Source of the DNA: Methanobacteriota archaeon
GTDB taxonomy: Archaea > Thermoplasmatota > Poseidoniia > MGIII > CG-Epi1
Assembly: GCA_014240055.1 (NCBI GenBank)
Contig: JAAZXP010000006.1
Coordinates: 1-31,396 of the forward strand
Length of the DNA: 31,396 nt
Reading direction: 5' to 3'
Below, in pieces: positions 7,071 to 15,438 of this stretch (position 1 is the stretch's first letter; every line of letters starts with the position of its first letter). Below the pieces are notes generated by a model. That model was not told the DNA's origin, did no database searches, and saw only the letters and a list, made by a program, of their open reading frames with translations. The position numbers were made by a program, and so were the translations under genes.

Positions 7071-7081
7071 GTTTTTAATAC
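7071..7081. promoter_or_regulatory. Single central AT box between the aquaporin and aminotransferase genes
   Basis: The divergent gap is 50 bases (7052-7101). The only AT-rich box, GTTTTTAATAC, is centred near 7076, which is 25 bases from the aquaporin ATG and 26 bases from the aminotransferase ATG. One box appears to direct two leaderless transcripts in opposite directions. Confidence 0.6.
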
Positions 7082-7101
7082 CTTTCCAATCGGACTAAAT
7101 A

Positions 7102-8163
7102 ATGATATCAATAGCTAATCCTTTGATAGGGGCTGAAGAACGTGCGGCAGTGGATAAGGTTCTAAAATCAGGAATTATTGCACAAGGGCCCGAGGTGGCT
7201 AAATTCGAAGAAGAATTTGCAGAAATGTGCGGTGTAAAATATGCCGTTGCGACCAGTAATGGAACTACAGCCGGTCACTTGGTTATGATTGCCAATAAGA
7301 TAGGCCCTGGTGATGAAGTAATCACTACTCCCTTCACATTCTTTGCTACAGCTTCAGTAGTTATGATGGTTGGAGCTAAACCTATTTTTATTGATGTGGA
7401 AAAAGGTGGTTTTTGTTTGGATCCTGAGAGTATAGAGTCAGCAATTACTGAAAAAACTAAGGCAATACATCCAGTTCACTTATATGGCGAATTAGCAGAT
7501 ATTCCTAAAATATCCAAAATAGCTAAAGATAATAATTTAGTTTTAATTGAAGATTCTGCACAAGCTCATTGCGCAGAGGAATGGGGAGGTAAAGCTGGAA
7601 GCTTTGGAGATGCAGGTTGGTTTAGTTTTTACCCAACTAAAAATATGACTACGTCTGAAGGAGGTATGATTACTACCAATAGCAAAGAATTAGCCGATCG
7701 CTGTAGAATTTTAAGAGCCCATGGTATGAGTGCCCAGTACCAACATACAGAATTTGGTTATAATTACAGAATGACTGATATTTCAGCAGCAATAGGTAGA
7801 GTACAATTAAAGCGTTTATCCGGTTTCAATAACCGCCGTCGTGAGGTGGCCATGATTTATAATGAGCATTTATCTCCATATGTTCAAGTTCCTAAGAACA
7901 GAAGAGGCCATGTATTTCACCAATATACTATATTGAGCGATAATAGAGATAAATTGAGAAAGCATTTGCAAGATAAAGAGGTTGGTTCAGGTACTTATTA
8001 TCCTAAATTATTATTTAATTATGAGCCCATGTCTCAATATACTGCAGATTGTCCAAGAGCGCAAGAACTTACCAATAAAGCCTTAAGCTTACCAGTGCAT
8101 CCCGCATTAACAGATAAAGACGTTTTTACTGTAATAGAAGCTGTAAAGTCGTTTTTTGATTAA
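7102..8163 (+). CDS. DegT/DnrJ/EryC1/StrS-family sugar aminotransferase
   Basis: This family transfers an amino group, using pyridoxal phosphate, to keto-sugars attached to nucleotides; products enter surface glycans or antibiotics. The 353-aa protein begins with the usual N-x-P-x-x-G-x-EE opening. It contains ATSNGTTA (50-57), GDEVITTPFTFFATA (70-84), IEDSAQAHCAEEWGGKAGSFGD (149-170) and the PLP-lysine segment FSFYPTKNMTTSEGGM (174-189), with K180 as the Schiff-base lysine. The C-terminal segment GYNYRMTDISAAIG and the later YYP motif are also present. Length is normal. It is alone on its strand, so the sugar substrate is unknown, though a nucleotide-sugar dehydrogenase and a GT2 glycosyltransferase lie in the same window. 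Confidence 0.92.
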   Translation: MISIANPLIGAEERAAVDKVLKSGIIAQGPEVAKFEEEFAEMCGVKYAVATSNGTTAGHLVMIANKIGPGDEVITTPFTFFATASVVMMVGAKPIFIDVEKGGFCLDPESIESAITEKTKAIHPVHLYGELADIPKISKIAKDNNLVLIEDSAQAHCAEEWGGKAGSFGDAGWFSFYPTKNMTTSEGGMITTNSKELADRCRILRAHGMSAQYQHTEFGYNYRMTDISAAIGRVQLKRLSGFNNRRREVAMIYNEHLSPYVQVPKNRRGHVFHQYTILSDNRDKLRKHLQDKEVGSGTYYPKLLFNYEPMSQYTADCPRAQELTNKALSLPVHPALTDKDVFTVIEAVKSFFD

Positions 8164-8259
8164 TTTACAATATAATTAGCTATTTTTAGACTAGGTATGT
8201 ATCCTTAAATGAGCAAAACTATATACCTTTTGTCTAAAATAAGGTAATGGTAATTAATT

Positions 8260-8823
8260 TTGTCCTCGTCAATTTTAAAAATAGGTAAACCAGCTCCATT
8301 GTTTGAAGGAGATATTGTCAAATACGATTCTCGTAAAAAACAGATAGTATACGATAAAATATCACTTGTAAAAATAATTTCAGACAAACAGTGGACAGTT
8401 CTTTTCTTTTACCCTCGAGACTTCTCTAGTCTGTGTCCTACCGAAATACATTCTTTTAATCGTCGTTTCAAAGATTTTGAAAAGGCCAATGCCGTTTTGA
8501 TAGGCTGCTCTACGGATTCTCGTAATAGTCATAAAGCCTGGATGGAAAAACCTCGTACTAAAGGAGGCATCGATAAATTGTCTTATTCACTTTTAGCAGA
8601 TCCTTCCTTAAAAATTTCTAGTTCGTATGGTGTTCTTGAAAATGATGCAGGATTGGCTTTACGTGGTACCTTCATTATAGATGATGAAGGTAATTTGCGT
8701 TCATTATCAATCAATCCTCCATATATTGGTAGAAGTATAGATGAAATAGTTCGAACATTACAAGCTTTACAGTCTGGTCAAGTATGTCCGGCAGGTTGGA
8801 GGCCTGGACGGAAAACTTTATAA
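8260..8823 (+). CDS. Typical 2-Cys peroxiredoxin (AhpC/TSA family)
   Basis: Peroxiredoxins reduce hydrogen peroxide and organic peroxides in the cytoplasm. The 187-aa protein has the peroxidatic cysteine C59 in FYPRDFSSLCPTE (50-62), with Ser56 in place of the usual Thr, the catalytic Arg in ALRGTFIID (133-141), and the resolving cysteine C176 in GQVCPAGWRPG (173-183). It stops soon after and lacks the C-terminal YF helix. There is no GGLG motif (it has GGID), so it should be of the robust type resistant to over-oxidation. The start is a TTG at 8260; no ATG lies in a sensible place. AT boxes lie at 8217-8226 and 8231-8242. The electron donor is unknown. Confidence 0.9.
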   Translation: MSSSILKIGKPAPLFEGDIVKYDSRKKQIVYDKISLVKIISDKQWTVLFFYPRDFSSLCPTEIHSFNRRFKDFEKANAVLIGCSTDSRNSHKAWMEKPRTKGGIDKLSYSLLADPSLKISSSYGVLENDAGLALRGTFIIDDEGNLRSLSINPPYIGRSIDEIVRTLQALQSGQVCPAGWRPGRKTL

Positions 8824-8908
8824 TTTTAGTTCGATTTAATAGACGATAAAAAAACATTTTATGGGGCACACTTAAAACCCCCTTTCCAATTGTATCTAAG
8901 ATATCATT

Positions 8909-10822
8909 ATGGCGCAAAAATCTCAGGATTATAAGGCAGACCAAATACAAGTTTTAGAAGGCTTAGAAGCAGTTAGAAAAAGGCCGGCCATGTATATTGG
9001 TTCTACTGGTGAACCGGGTCTTCATCATTTAGTTTACGAGGTAGTGGATAATTCAGTAGATGAAGCAATGAATGGTCATTGTGATTCTATTGAAGTTTTC
9101 CTTAACTCAGATGGGTCTTGTTCAGTTAAAGACAATGGAAGAGGCATTCCTATTGATGATCATCCAGTCTACAAAGTACCTGCTGTAGAGATAGTAATGA
9201 CTAAGCTTCATGCAGGTGGTAAATTTGATAGTGATACTTACAAAGTTTCAGGAGGTCTTCACGGTGTCGGGGTTTCAGTAGTTAATGCTCTGTCAACATG
9301 GGCTACAGTTGAAATTCAAAGAGATGGAGGAAGTTATACTCAGTCATATAAAAAAGGAATTTTAGATACTAAATTGGAAAGAGTAGGAGATAGTGACTCG
9401 CACGGAACAAAAGTTACTTTTCTTCCAGATGAAACTATTTTTGAAACAACAGTTTTTGATTATTCCATTTTAAGATATAGGTTGCGTGAGTTGGCCTATC
9501 TTAATGCTGGAATTAGCATTAGTTTATCAGATGATAAGGGAAAATCAGAGGTTTTCAAGTATGAAGGCGGTATTGCTGAGTATGTAGCTTATCTTAATGA
9601 AACAAAGACAACTCTGATGTCTAAAGCAATGTTTGTGACTGGCGAAAAAGATCAAGTTCAAGTGGAAGCAGCTCTTCAATGGACGACAGCATTTAGAGAA
9701 AATATCCATACATTTACAAATAATATTGCGACTCGTGAAGGCGGCACTCATTTGTCTGGTTTAAAAACGGCTTTAACACGTACAATTAACAATGTGGCAA
9801 GAAAGAGAAAGCAACTCAAAGAAAAAGATCCTGCTTTAGAGGGTAATGATGTCCGTGAAGGTCTTACTGCTATTCTCTCAATTAAAGTTCCTGATCCTCA
9901 GTTTGAAGGTCAGACAAAAACAAAGTTAGGAAATTCCGAAGTCAAAGGTATCGTAGATACGATAATGACTGAATCATTATCAAATTATTTTGCTGAAAAT
10001 CCTTCTGATAGCCAATTGATAATATCAAAGTGTCTTCAAGCTTTTCAAGCAAGAGAGGCAGCTAAGAAGGCTCGAGATTTAACAAGAAGAAAAGGCATCT
10101 TGGAAGGTGGAGGTTTACCAGGTAAACTGGCAGATTGCCAAAGTAAAGATCCGGTTGTATCTGAAATTTTTATAGTGGAAGGGGATTCTGCCGGAGGAAC
10201 TGCTAAACAAGGAAGAGATCGAGCAACTCAGGCAATATTGCCTCTGCGTGGTAAAATATTGAACGTTGAAAAATCACGAATAGACAAAATTTTAGCAAAT
10301 ACTGAGGTTATGGCTCTAATCACGGCAATGGGTTGCAGCATAACTGGGGTCGAAGAAGAAGAAACGTTTGAGATTGAAAAGGCGCGTTATCATAAATTAA
10401 TAATAATGACAGATGCAGATGTAGATGGTGCACATATTCGAACGCTTCTTCTAACATTTTTATATCGTCATATGAAAGGCTTAATTGATGCAGGTTTTGT
10501 TTATGTCGCTCAGCCTCCATTGTACAAAGTAACTAAAGGTAAAAAGTTAGAATATGCTTATGATGATGTTCAACTTCAAAAAGTATTAGAGGCGTATGGA
10601 TCTGGTTATTCAATTTCTAGGTACAAAGGTTTAGGTGAAATGAATGCAAGCCAATTATGGGAAACAACAATGGATCCTAATAAACGTACACTTCTTCAGA
10701 TAACGATTGAAGATGCAGAATTAGCAGATAAAGCATTTGAAGAATTAATGGGCGACGATGTACAAAAACGTCGAGAGTTCATTGAGGCTAATGCAACTGC
10801 AGTTGCTAATTTAGATATTTAG
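8909..10822 (+). CDS. gyrB: DNA gyrase subunit B
   Basis: GyrB is the ATPase and TOPRIM subunit of the type IIA topoisomerase that introduces negative supercoils. The 637-aa length matches the short bacterial form. The GHKL ATPase shows YEVVDNSVDEA (43-53, catalytic E44), KDNGRGIP (74-81) and GGLHGVGVSVVNALS (115-129), then EGGTHLSGLKTAL. The TOPRIM domain has IVEGDSAGGTAKQGRDR near residue 423 and the metal-binding IIMTDADVDGAHIRTLL near 500. It ends with RYKGLGEMNASQLWETTM and DVQKRREFIEANA. The high similarity to bacterial GyrB suggests the ancient transfer known for many euryarchaea. gyrA does not follow: the next gene is on the opposite strand and shares four bases at the stop. A box CTTAAAACC lies about 36 bases before the ATG. 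Confidence 0.97.
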   Translation: MAQKSQDYKADQIQVLEGLEAVRKRPAMYIGSTGEPGLHHLVYEVVDNSVDEAMNGHCDSIEVFLNSDGSCSVKDNGRGIPIDDHPVYKVPAVEIVMTKLHAGGKFDSDTYKVSGGLHGVGVSVVNALSTWATVEIQRDGGSYTQSYKKGILDTKLERVGDSDSHGTKVTFLPDETIFETTVFDYSILRYRLRELAYLNAGISISLSDDKGKSEVFKYEGGIAEYVAYLNETKTTLMSKAMFVTGEKDQVQVEAALQWTTAFRENIHTFTNNIATREGGTHLSGLKTALTRTINNVARKRKQLKEKDPALEGNDVREGLTAILSIKVPDPQFEGQTKTKLGNSEVKGIVDTIMTESLSNYFAENPSDSQLIISKCLQAFQAREAAKKARDLTRRKGILEGGGLPGKLADCQSKDPVVSEIFIVEGDSAGGTAKQGRDRATQAILPLRGKILNVEKSRIDKILANTEVMALITAMGCSITGVEEEETFEIEKARYHKLIIMTDADVDGAHIRTLLLTFLYRHMKGLIDAGFVYVAQPPLYKVTKGKKLEYAYDDVQLQKVLEAYGSGYSISRYKGLGEMNASQLWETTMDPNKRTLLQITIEDAELADKAFEELMGDDVQKRREFIEANATAVANLDI

Positions 10823-11904
10823 CTTAGTTCTTCCATAACTTTAGGAAATATTTCAGCAAACTTTTCTACTTCAGGAGTTGGTATTGAAAAAGAGACTCTA
10901 ATGAAATTTTCACCAAATCTTGTTGAAACATAGTTTCCAGCTCTAACGAAGATATCATTTTCATATAGTAACTTATCTTGTACGTCCTGTGGATTTGCAT
11001 TATGTTCTGATATGTCAATAACCATCATACTAGCTGCAGAAGGATAAACTGGTAATGTTACACCATCTATTTTATCGACTGCACTTTTGATTATTGCTTG
11101 ATTCTTTAATGCTGTTTTTACTAAACCAGGCAACCATTCAGATTTAGTTTCTAAGGCCGCAATCGAGGCTCTTTGACCTATTACATTAATTCCTAGATCC
11201 GATACCATAGTTCCTCTTATCTTGCTGATGAATTCCTTTGGCCCTACTAGTGAGCCAACACGCATTCCTGCAAGTCCACAGTTTTTTGAAACTGAGTATG
11301 CAGTAATAGTTTTTTCAGGCAATAAATCTGCAGCTAAAGTGTGGTTTGGTGCAAAATCTCGATAAGTTATATCATCAATTAGCCATAGATTATGATCCTC
11401 GGCGACATCACATATTGCCTTCTTCTCTTCTTTAGGATACGTACTTCCCAATGGATTGATCGGGTCTATCAAAAATATTGATTTACTTTTTGAATTAATG
11501 GCTTCTTTAATATCTTCAATTTCAAATCTATAATTTTTATTGTAAATCGGAGTATCTGTACACTTAGCTCCTCCAAGTTTAGCAAATTTATGTACTACAA
11601 AGTAAGAAGGATCTGATGTAATCATTTCACTCCCTTTAGGTTGAATATGTCTCATTAGACAATAAAGTGCTTCAGTTCCTCCATTAGTAATGTGTAAATC
11701 TTGATTAGGTAGATTTAAATCGGATAATATTAGATTTCTTAGTTCAGGTAAACCAGAGGCTAGAGGATATTTGGTATATTCTCTTTCACTGGCAGATTTG
11801 CGTATTGCTTCTTGTACTGCCGTATGTGTTGGCAAATGGTTTGTATTTTGTGACATCCAAATAACGTTCTTGTTATTATGCGCATAATCAAAATCATTAC
11901 TCAT
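10819..11904 (-). CDS. Class I/II pyridoxal-phosphate aminotransferase
   Basis: This 361-aa fold-type I PLP enzyme has TNGGTEALYCLMR as the cofactor phosphate-binding turn, DPINPLGSTYP in place of the usual NPxNPTG, IDDITYRDF with the ring-binding Asp, and YSVSKNCGLAGMRVGSLVG holding the Schiff-base lysine near residue 209. Near the C-terminus FIRVSFS carries the carboxylate-binding Arg. The layout fits aspartate/histidinol-phosphate-type aminotransferases. The amino-acid substrate is not clear and no biosynthetic neighbours help. The ATG is 26 bases from an AT box (11924-11934) in the gap to the divergent UbiA gene, so a leaderless transcript is likely. Confidence 0.88.
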   Translation of the reverse strand: MSNDFDYAHNNKNVIWMSQNTNHLPTHTAVQEAIRKSASEREYTKYPLASGLPELRNLILSDLNLPNQDLHITNGGTEALYCLMRHIQPKGSEMITSDPSYFVVHKFAKLGGAKCTDTPIYNKNYRFEIEDIKEAINSKSKSIFLIDPINPLGSTYPKEEKKAICDVAEDHNLWLIDDITYRDFAPNHTLAADLLPEKTITAYSVSKNCGLAGMRVGSLVGPKEFISKIRGTMVSDLGINVIGQRASIAALETKSEWLPGLVKTALKNQAIIKSAVDKIDGVTLPVYPSAASMMVIDISEHNANPQDVQDKLLYENDIFVRAGNYVSTRFGENFIRVSFSIPTPEVEKFAEIFPKVMEELS

Positions 11905-11923
11905 GTTTTATCATCCCGGCTAA

Positions 11924-11934
11924 AGCTATTAAGG
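11924..11934. promoter_or_regulatory. AT box between the aminotransferase and UbiA genes
   Basis: AGCTATTAAGG, read on the minus strand as CCTTAATAGCT, is centred 26 bases from the aminotransferase ATG (11904) and 40 bases from the UbiA ATG (11970). The plus-strand transcript would carry a leader of about 14 bases holding GAGGAG at 11952-11957. The arrangement mirrors the one at 5501-5511. Confidence 0.5.
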
Positions 11935-11969
11935 TTGGGCTCATAACGGAAGAGGAGTACGGTTAAAAA

Positions 11970-12896
11970 ATGTCGAACCAGATTTTTTCAAGATTAATTT
12001 CAAATAAATTATTTCCTCAATTAACTTGGTTAAGATTTTTTGGTTTTGAATTTTGGATGGTTGGTTTTACACCTTTTTTCATAGGGTATGTTGTTGGAGC
12101 TAAAGAATTATTTGGGTTTGATCTTTTTTATGGATTTGTAATCATCGCATTTTTAACATCATCTACTTTTATTCTAAATCATATTTATGACTTAGAACTT
12201 GATAAACAGAATCCTCGAAAAGAATTTAGTTTATTAGTTAGAGATACAATAACTCTGAAACAAGCTTGGCTTTTGTTTTGGTTTTTTCAAATCACGTGTT
12301 TATTGTTATCATTTCGTTTCAATAGTGATTTCTTATTATGTATTATAGGATTAACAATTATTTCATTTGTCTACAATGCTCCACCATTTCGTTTTAAGAC
12401 AAGGCCAGGACTAGATTTGTTAAGTAATGGTATTAGTTTAGGCTTTCTCATTCCACTTTCAGCTTGGTCTATCAATGAGCCAATTTTAGAATTTCCTAGA
12501 TTATATCTTTTTGCCACATTTTGTTATCTTATGGCTCTTTATTGTCCTACAATGGCAGTGGATGTGAGTTTTGATAGGAGATTTGGAATACAAACATTTG
12601 CTACAAAATTTGGTGCATCAAATACTATGAAACTTTCTTGGACTTTTACTATTTTAGGCGTATCTACACTAATTTATTCAGGTATCTATGAAATATTTCC
12701 ATGGAATTATAAGCTATTGGTATGGACTGGATGGCTATTAATATTGGAAATAATAGTTCATTATATTTACCTACCTATTCACTCACAACCTAGTTACCAT
12801 ACTGTAGCCAAGGGATCTATAATTTTAGCAACATTGGAGGCCGTTGCTACATTTTTCTTTTTTATAATATTTTTAGATTTATATTCTATTGGTTAA
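11970..12896 (+). CDS. UbiA-family membrane prenyltransferase
   Basis: UbiA enzymes attach isoprenoid chains to lipid or aromatic acceptors in the membrane. The 308-aa protein has eight to nine hydrophobic helices and both Mg-prenyl-diphosphate motifs: N70-HIY-D74-LEL-D78 and D198-VSF-D202. Between them lies YNAPPFRFKTRPGLDLLSNG (135-154), which recalls lycopene elongase and chlorophyll-synthase-like members more than the archaeal lipid enzyme DGGGP synthase. That suggests a role in carotenoid or quinone-type compounds, but DGGGP synthase cannot be excluded. A possible Shine-Dalgarno GAGGAG lies 12 bases before the ATG. The 3' end overlaps the convergent zinc-protein gene by 11 bases. Confidence 0.85.
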   Translation: MSNQIFSRLISNKLFPQLTWLRFFGFEFWMVGFTPFFIGYVVGAKELFGFDLFYGFVIIAFLTSSTFILNHIYDLELDKQNPRKEFSLLVRDTITLKQAWLLFWFFQITCLLLSFRFNSDFLLCIIGLTIISFVYNAPPFRFKTRPGLDLLSNGISLGFLIPLSAWSINEPILEFPRLYLFATFCYLMALYCPTMAVDVSFDRRFGIQTFATKFGASNTMKLSWTFTILGVSTLIYSGIYEIFPWNYKLLVWTGWLLILEIIVHYIYLPIHSQPSYHTVAKGSIILATLEAVATFFFFIIFLDLYSIG

Positions 12897-13089
12897 CAAA
12901 GCCCATGACTTTTCTGCAATTCGAACATGAGACTGCAATAACTCTTCCAGCAGATCTTTGATTACCACTTGATTCAGCTGTAAAATCTACAACTTGAAAA
13001 CGATAGGTATTATTGTCTATGCCTATCTCTTTACTACAGTTTGGACATTTAGCAGGAGAATCAGAATCATCTTTTTTCGAACTGAACAT
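12886..13089 (-). CDS. Small protein with paired CxxC zinc motifs
   Basis: This 67-aa protein has CPNC (residues 15-18) and CSNC (55-58), a spacing consistent with one zinc ribbon. Between them lies a polar stretch rich in Ser, Asn and Gln. The fold is probably a small beta zinc ribbon; no function is assignable. It is unlikely to be a chance frame: it has two perfect CxxC knuckles, an ATG 26 bases from the AT box TTTAATTAA, and fills a gap between two convergent or divergent neighbours. The stop lies inside the last codons of the UbiA gene. Confidence 0.7.
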   Translation of the reverse strand: MFSSKKDDSDSPAKCPNCSKEIGIDNNTYRFQVVDFTAESSGNQRSAGRVIAVSCSNCRKVMGFVNQ

Positions 13090-13110
13090 TATTTAGAGAT
13101 GATAAAGTCA

Positions 13111-13136
13111 TTTAATTAAGTTAACTCTTTTAGATG
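13111..13136. promoter_or_regulatory. Two AT boxes for the divergent zinc-protein and TraB-like genes
   Basis: TTTAATTAA (13111-13119) is centred 26 bases from the zinc-protein ATG at 13089 on the minus strand. CTCTTTTAGAT (13126-13136) is centred about 25 bases before the TraB-like ATG at 13155. Both fit leaderless starts. Confidence 0.45.
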
Positions 13137-13154
13137 CCTGTATTTCCTTAGACA

Positions 13155-13841
13155 ATGCCTGAGCTCATGATTATTGGTACTGCCCATGTAATTGATTTAT
13201 CATTGCCCATTGAATCCTATATAAGAGAATTCAATCCTAATTTAGTTGCTATTGAGTTAGACCGGCAAAGATGGCATGCCCTTAGATCAAATCTCAAACC
13301 AACTGGAGGGCCTTTTTATGTTAGAATTTTATCTCGTTTTCAGCAATATTTAGGAGAAAGCTTTGGTAGTTCTCCAGGGGCTGAGATGCTAGTAGCAGGC
13401 AAGGTAGCTAGTTTGATTGGAGCCAACCTAGCTTTGATTGACAAACCGATACTTCCAACATTACAAGGAGCTTGGAAAAACATGCCTTGGCAGGAATTTT
13501 GGAAGATAATTGGAGATGGTTTTCTCTCTCTGGTTGGAGGCGGAGATTTCAGTTTAAGTAAAAGTATTCAAACAGGAGACTTTTCTAATGAATTAAAAGA
13601 ATTCTCGGAACGTTATCCTTCAATTAAAAATCAATTGATAGATAGAAGAGATACTTACATGTCAATTAATCTCATTAAACTTTTCAGAAAAAAAGAGATA
13701 GATAAAATAGTAGCCGTGGTTGGCGAAGGACACGTTGAGGGAATGGCTAAAAAATTAGAAAGTTTAAATCCTAAAATAGTGAAACTTAGAGACTTATTAA
13801 AAAAGAAGGATAATAGTATTTCTTTTTCTATCGAAATCTAG
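13155..13841 (+). CDS. TraB/PrgY-like (TraB/GumN superfamily) domain protein, short form
   Basis: The 228-aa protein keeps the signature blocks of the TraB family: IIGTAHV near the N-terminus (6-12), VAIELDRQRWHAL (34-46), ALIDKPILPTLQ, an ERYPSIKNQLIDRRDTYM block and VVGEGHVEGMAKKL near residue 190. The conserved GTAH, ELD, RD and GxGH residues are believed to form a metal-dependent hydrolase-like site. Full-length archaeal and bacterial members carry a hydrophobic C-terminal membrane domain; this one has none and ends in a lysine-rich tail, so it is probably soluble. The molecular function of the family is poorly known. The TAG shares four bases with the convergent lipoprotein gene. Confidence 0.8.
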   Translation: MPELMIIGTAHVIDLSLPIESYIREFNPNLVAIELDRQRWHALRSNLKPTGGPFYVRILSRFQQYLGESFGSSPGAEMLVAGKVASLIGANLALIDKPILPTLQGAWKNMPWQEFWKIIGDGFLSLVGGGDFSLSKSIQTGDFSNELKEFSERYPSIKNQLIDRRDTYMSINLIKLFRKKEIDKIVAVVGEGHVEGMAKKLESLNPKIVKLRDLLKKKDNSISFSIEI

Positions 13842-15394
13842 AATTCATAGATTACTGCAAATCTATAGTTCCAACTTGCTTGAACTGGCGTTCCTGAATT
13901 AGTAAATGCTATATTTGCTTGGTAATCTCCTAATTCAATAGGATTATCTTCAGAGTTAATAGCTAAATTCCAGCTAGCTGCATCACCACCACACGCAATA
14001 TTGCCATTACTACTTCCAACTTCATCTCCGTCAGAATCAGTAATAGTAAGAGTATAGTCAAGAGCTCCACCAACACCAATACAACTGATTTCAGTAAACT
14101 CAACTTCCATTGAAGATACGAAAATTTCTACATTAAAATTGTAATTTTGTCCTCCATCTTGAGCTACTAAAGACCCATCCTGTCCTTCATCAGAATAGTC
14201 TTCTGGAACTACTTGTAAAATTTTCACTATTTCACCAGTTTCATCATTTTCATCAGTAACCGTCAATGTTACATTATAGTAACCGCCTGCAGACCATGAA
14301 TATTCAGTAGAGGATTCATTTGTAGTTCTTTCCATTCCATCACCAAAGTTCCATTTGTATTCTTTAATTTCACCATCTGGTCCACTAGAGTCACTCCCAT
14401 CAAGTGTAATATTTGAGTTAGATCTAGTTTTTTCAACCTTACTACCGCTTTCATCTTCGAATTCAAATTCGGCAACAGGCCCTAGGGACTTAATTTCAAT
14501 ATTCTTTGTCTCAGAACCTTCTTGATCTTCAGCGATTACTGTCAAAGTAACTTGGTACATTCCAGCATCATCCCAGCTGTGTTGGGGTGACTTTAATGAA
14601 GAAGTTTTATTATCTCCAAAATCCCAAAGAAAATCTAAGGCTTTACCCTCTGGATCGTATGAATCTTCTCCGGAGAATTGAATAATTTCATCAGTGAAAA
14701 CTGAAGTTTTATCTAATTTAATACTTGCTACAGGTGGTAAATCAGTAACAGAAAAAGAATGTTTAATAAAATTAGATTCTCCGTCAGGGTCAGTTACAGT
14801 TAAGGTTACACTCCAGCCCCCTTCACCTAAATCCAATGAAAATTTACCTTCGGTAGATGCCTTATATGTTGGCTCTCCGGCTTCTCCTAATTCCCAAACA
14901 TATGTCAAAGGATCATTGTCTGCATCACTACTTGACATTCCATTAAAGGTAACTTCTTTTCCTTTGGAATATGAGCCTCCGTTAGAAGGAGTAATTATCG
15001 ATGCTACTGGTGGTCTATTTCCAGGTTCAATATTTATTACAACAATGTCTTGACTTGTCAATCCTCCTGAATCCATTACCATTAATGTCAAAACCAAATC
15101 GTCTCCGGGCATATCCACCATTACTGAATCAGACATTTGGTTACTCAAGTCGATTGGACTACCTAGTCCAGATAATGTCCACATATATTGGAGTTCATCA
15201 TCATCAGGATCAGAAGAGAGAGAACCATCAATTGTAAAAAATTCACCTACTTCAAAATTATTACCTTGCCCGGGTTTTAGAATGCGTGCTTCAGGCGCTC
15301 TGTTTGGAACATCATCTTCGCTATCTCCTAAGCAACCACTAAAACACATAAAGACAAAAGTGAAAGCGATTGTCCAACTCAGTGTTTTTTGCAT
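13838..15394 (-). CDS. Surface lipoprotein with four PKD domains
   Basis: This 518-aa exported protein begins with a lipoprotein signal peptide and lipobox FSGC with the lipidated cysteine at residue 21. An acidic linker and four PKD-type beta-sandwich domains follow, at about 31-123, 127-217, 220-302 and 305-396. Each opens with P-x-A-x-I or similar and contains D-x-D-G or F-G-D-style turns, such as WDFGDNKTSS and WNFGDGMERTT. The C-terminal 120 residues form a separate beta-rich domain with C438 and C468, possibly a disulfide. PKD domains mediate adhesion or spacing on archaeal surface proteins. No catalytic site is visible. An AT box, CTTTATACAC on the minus strand (15413-15422), sits 24 bases before the ATG. 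Confidence 0.88.
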   Translation of the reverse strand: MQKTLSWTIAFTFVFMCFSGCLGDSEDDVPNRAPEARILKPGQGNNFEVGEFFTIDGSLSSDPDDDELQYMWTLSGLGSPIDLSNQMSDSVMVDMPGDDLVLTLMVMDSGGLTSQDIVVINIEPGNRPPVASIITPSNGGSYSKGKEVTFNGMSSSDADNDPLTYVWELGEAGEPTYKASTEGKFSLDLGEGGWSVTLTVTDPDGESNFIKHSFSVTDLPPVASIKLDKTSVFTDEIIQFSGEDSYDPEGKALDFLWDFGDNKTSSLKSPQHSWDDAGMYQVTLTVIAEDQEGSETKNIEIKSLGPVAEFEFEDESGSKVEKTRSNSNITLDGSDSSGPDGEIKEYKWNFGDGMERTTNESSTEYSWSAGGYYNVTLTVTDENDETGEIVKILQVVPEDYSDEGQDGSLVAQDGGQNYNFNVEIFVSSMEVEFTEISCIGVGGALDYTLTITDSDGDEVGSSNGNIACGGDAASWNLAINSEDNPIELGDYQANIAFTNSGTPVQASWNYRFAVIYEF

Positions 15395-15438
15395 TAATTA
15401 TCTAGATTGTACGTGTATAAAGAATATGCGTTTGGATT

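Noticed and set aside
8164..8259. Possible small RNA in the 96-base gap before the peroxiredoxin gene
   Set aside because: It is AT-rich, with no stable hairpin or tRNA-like structure; promoter boxes for the TTG at 8260 explain it.
7071..8890. Shared CCTTTCCAAT downstream of the AT box at both 7081 and 8881 as an operator
   Set aside because: Only two copies, at different distances from the start codons; too little to claim a regulator site.
8711..8950. 79-aa minus-strand frame over the gyrB start
   Set aside because: It overlaps both the peroxiredoxin end and the gyrB start and is Leu/Phe-rich shadow sequence.
14694..15053. 119-aa plus-strand frame opposite the PKD lipoprotein
   Set aside because: It is an antisense shadow of repeated PKD codons; no start signals.
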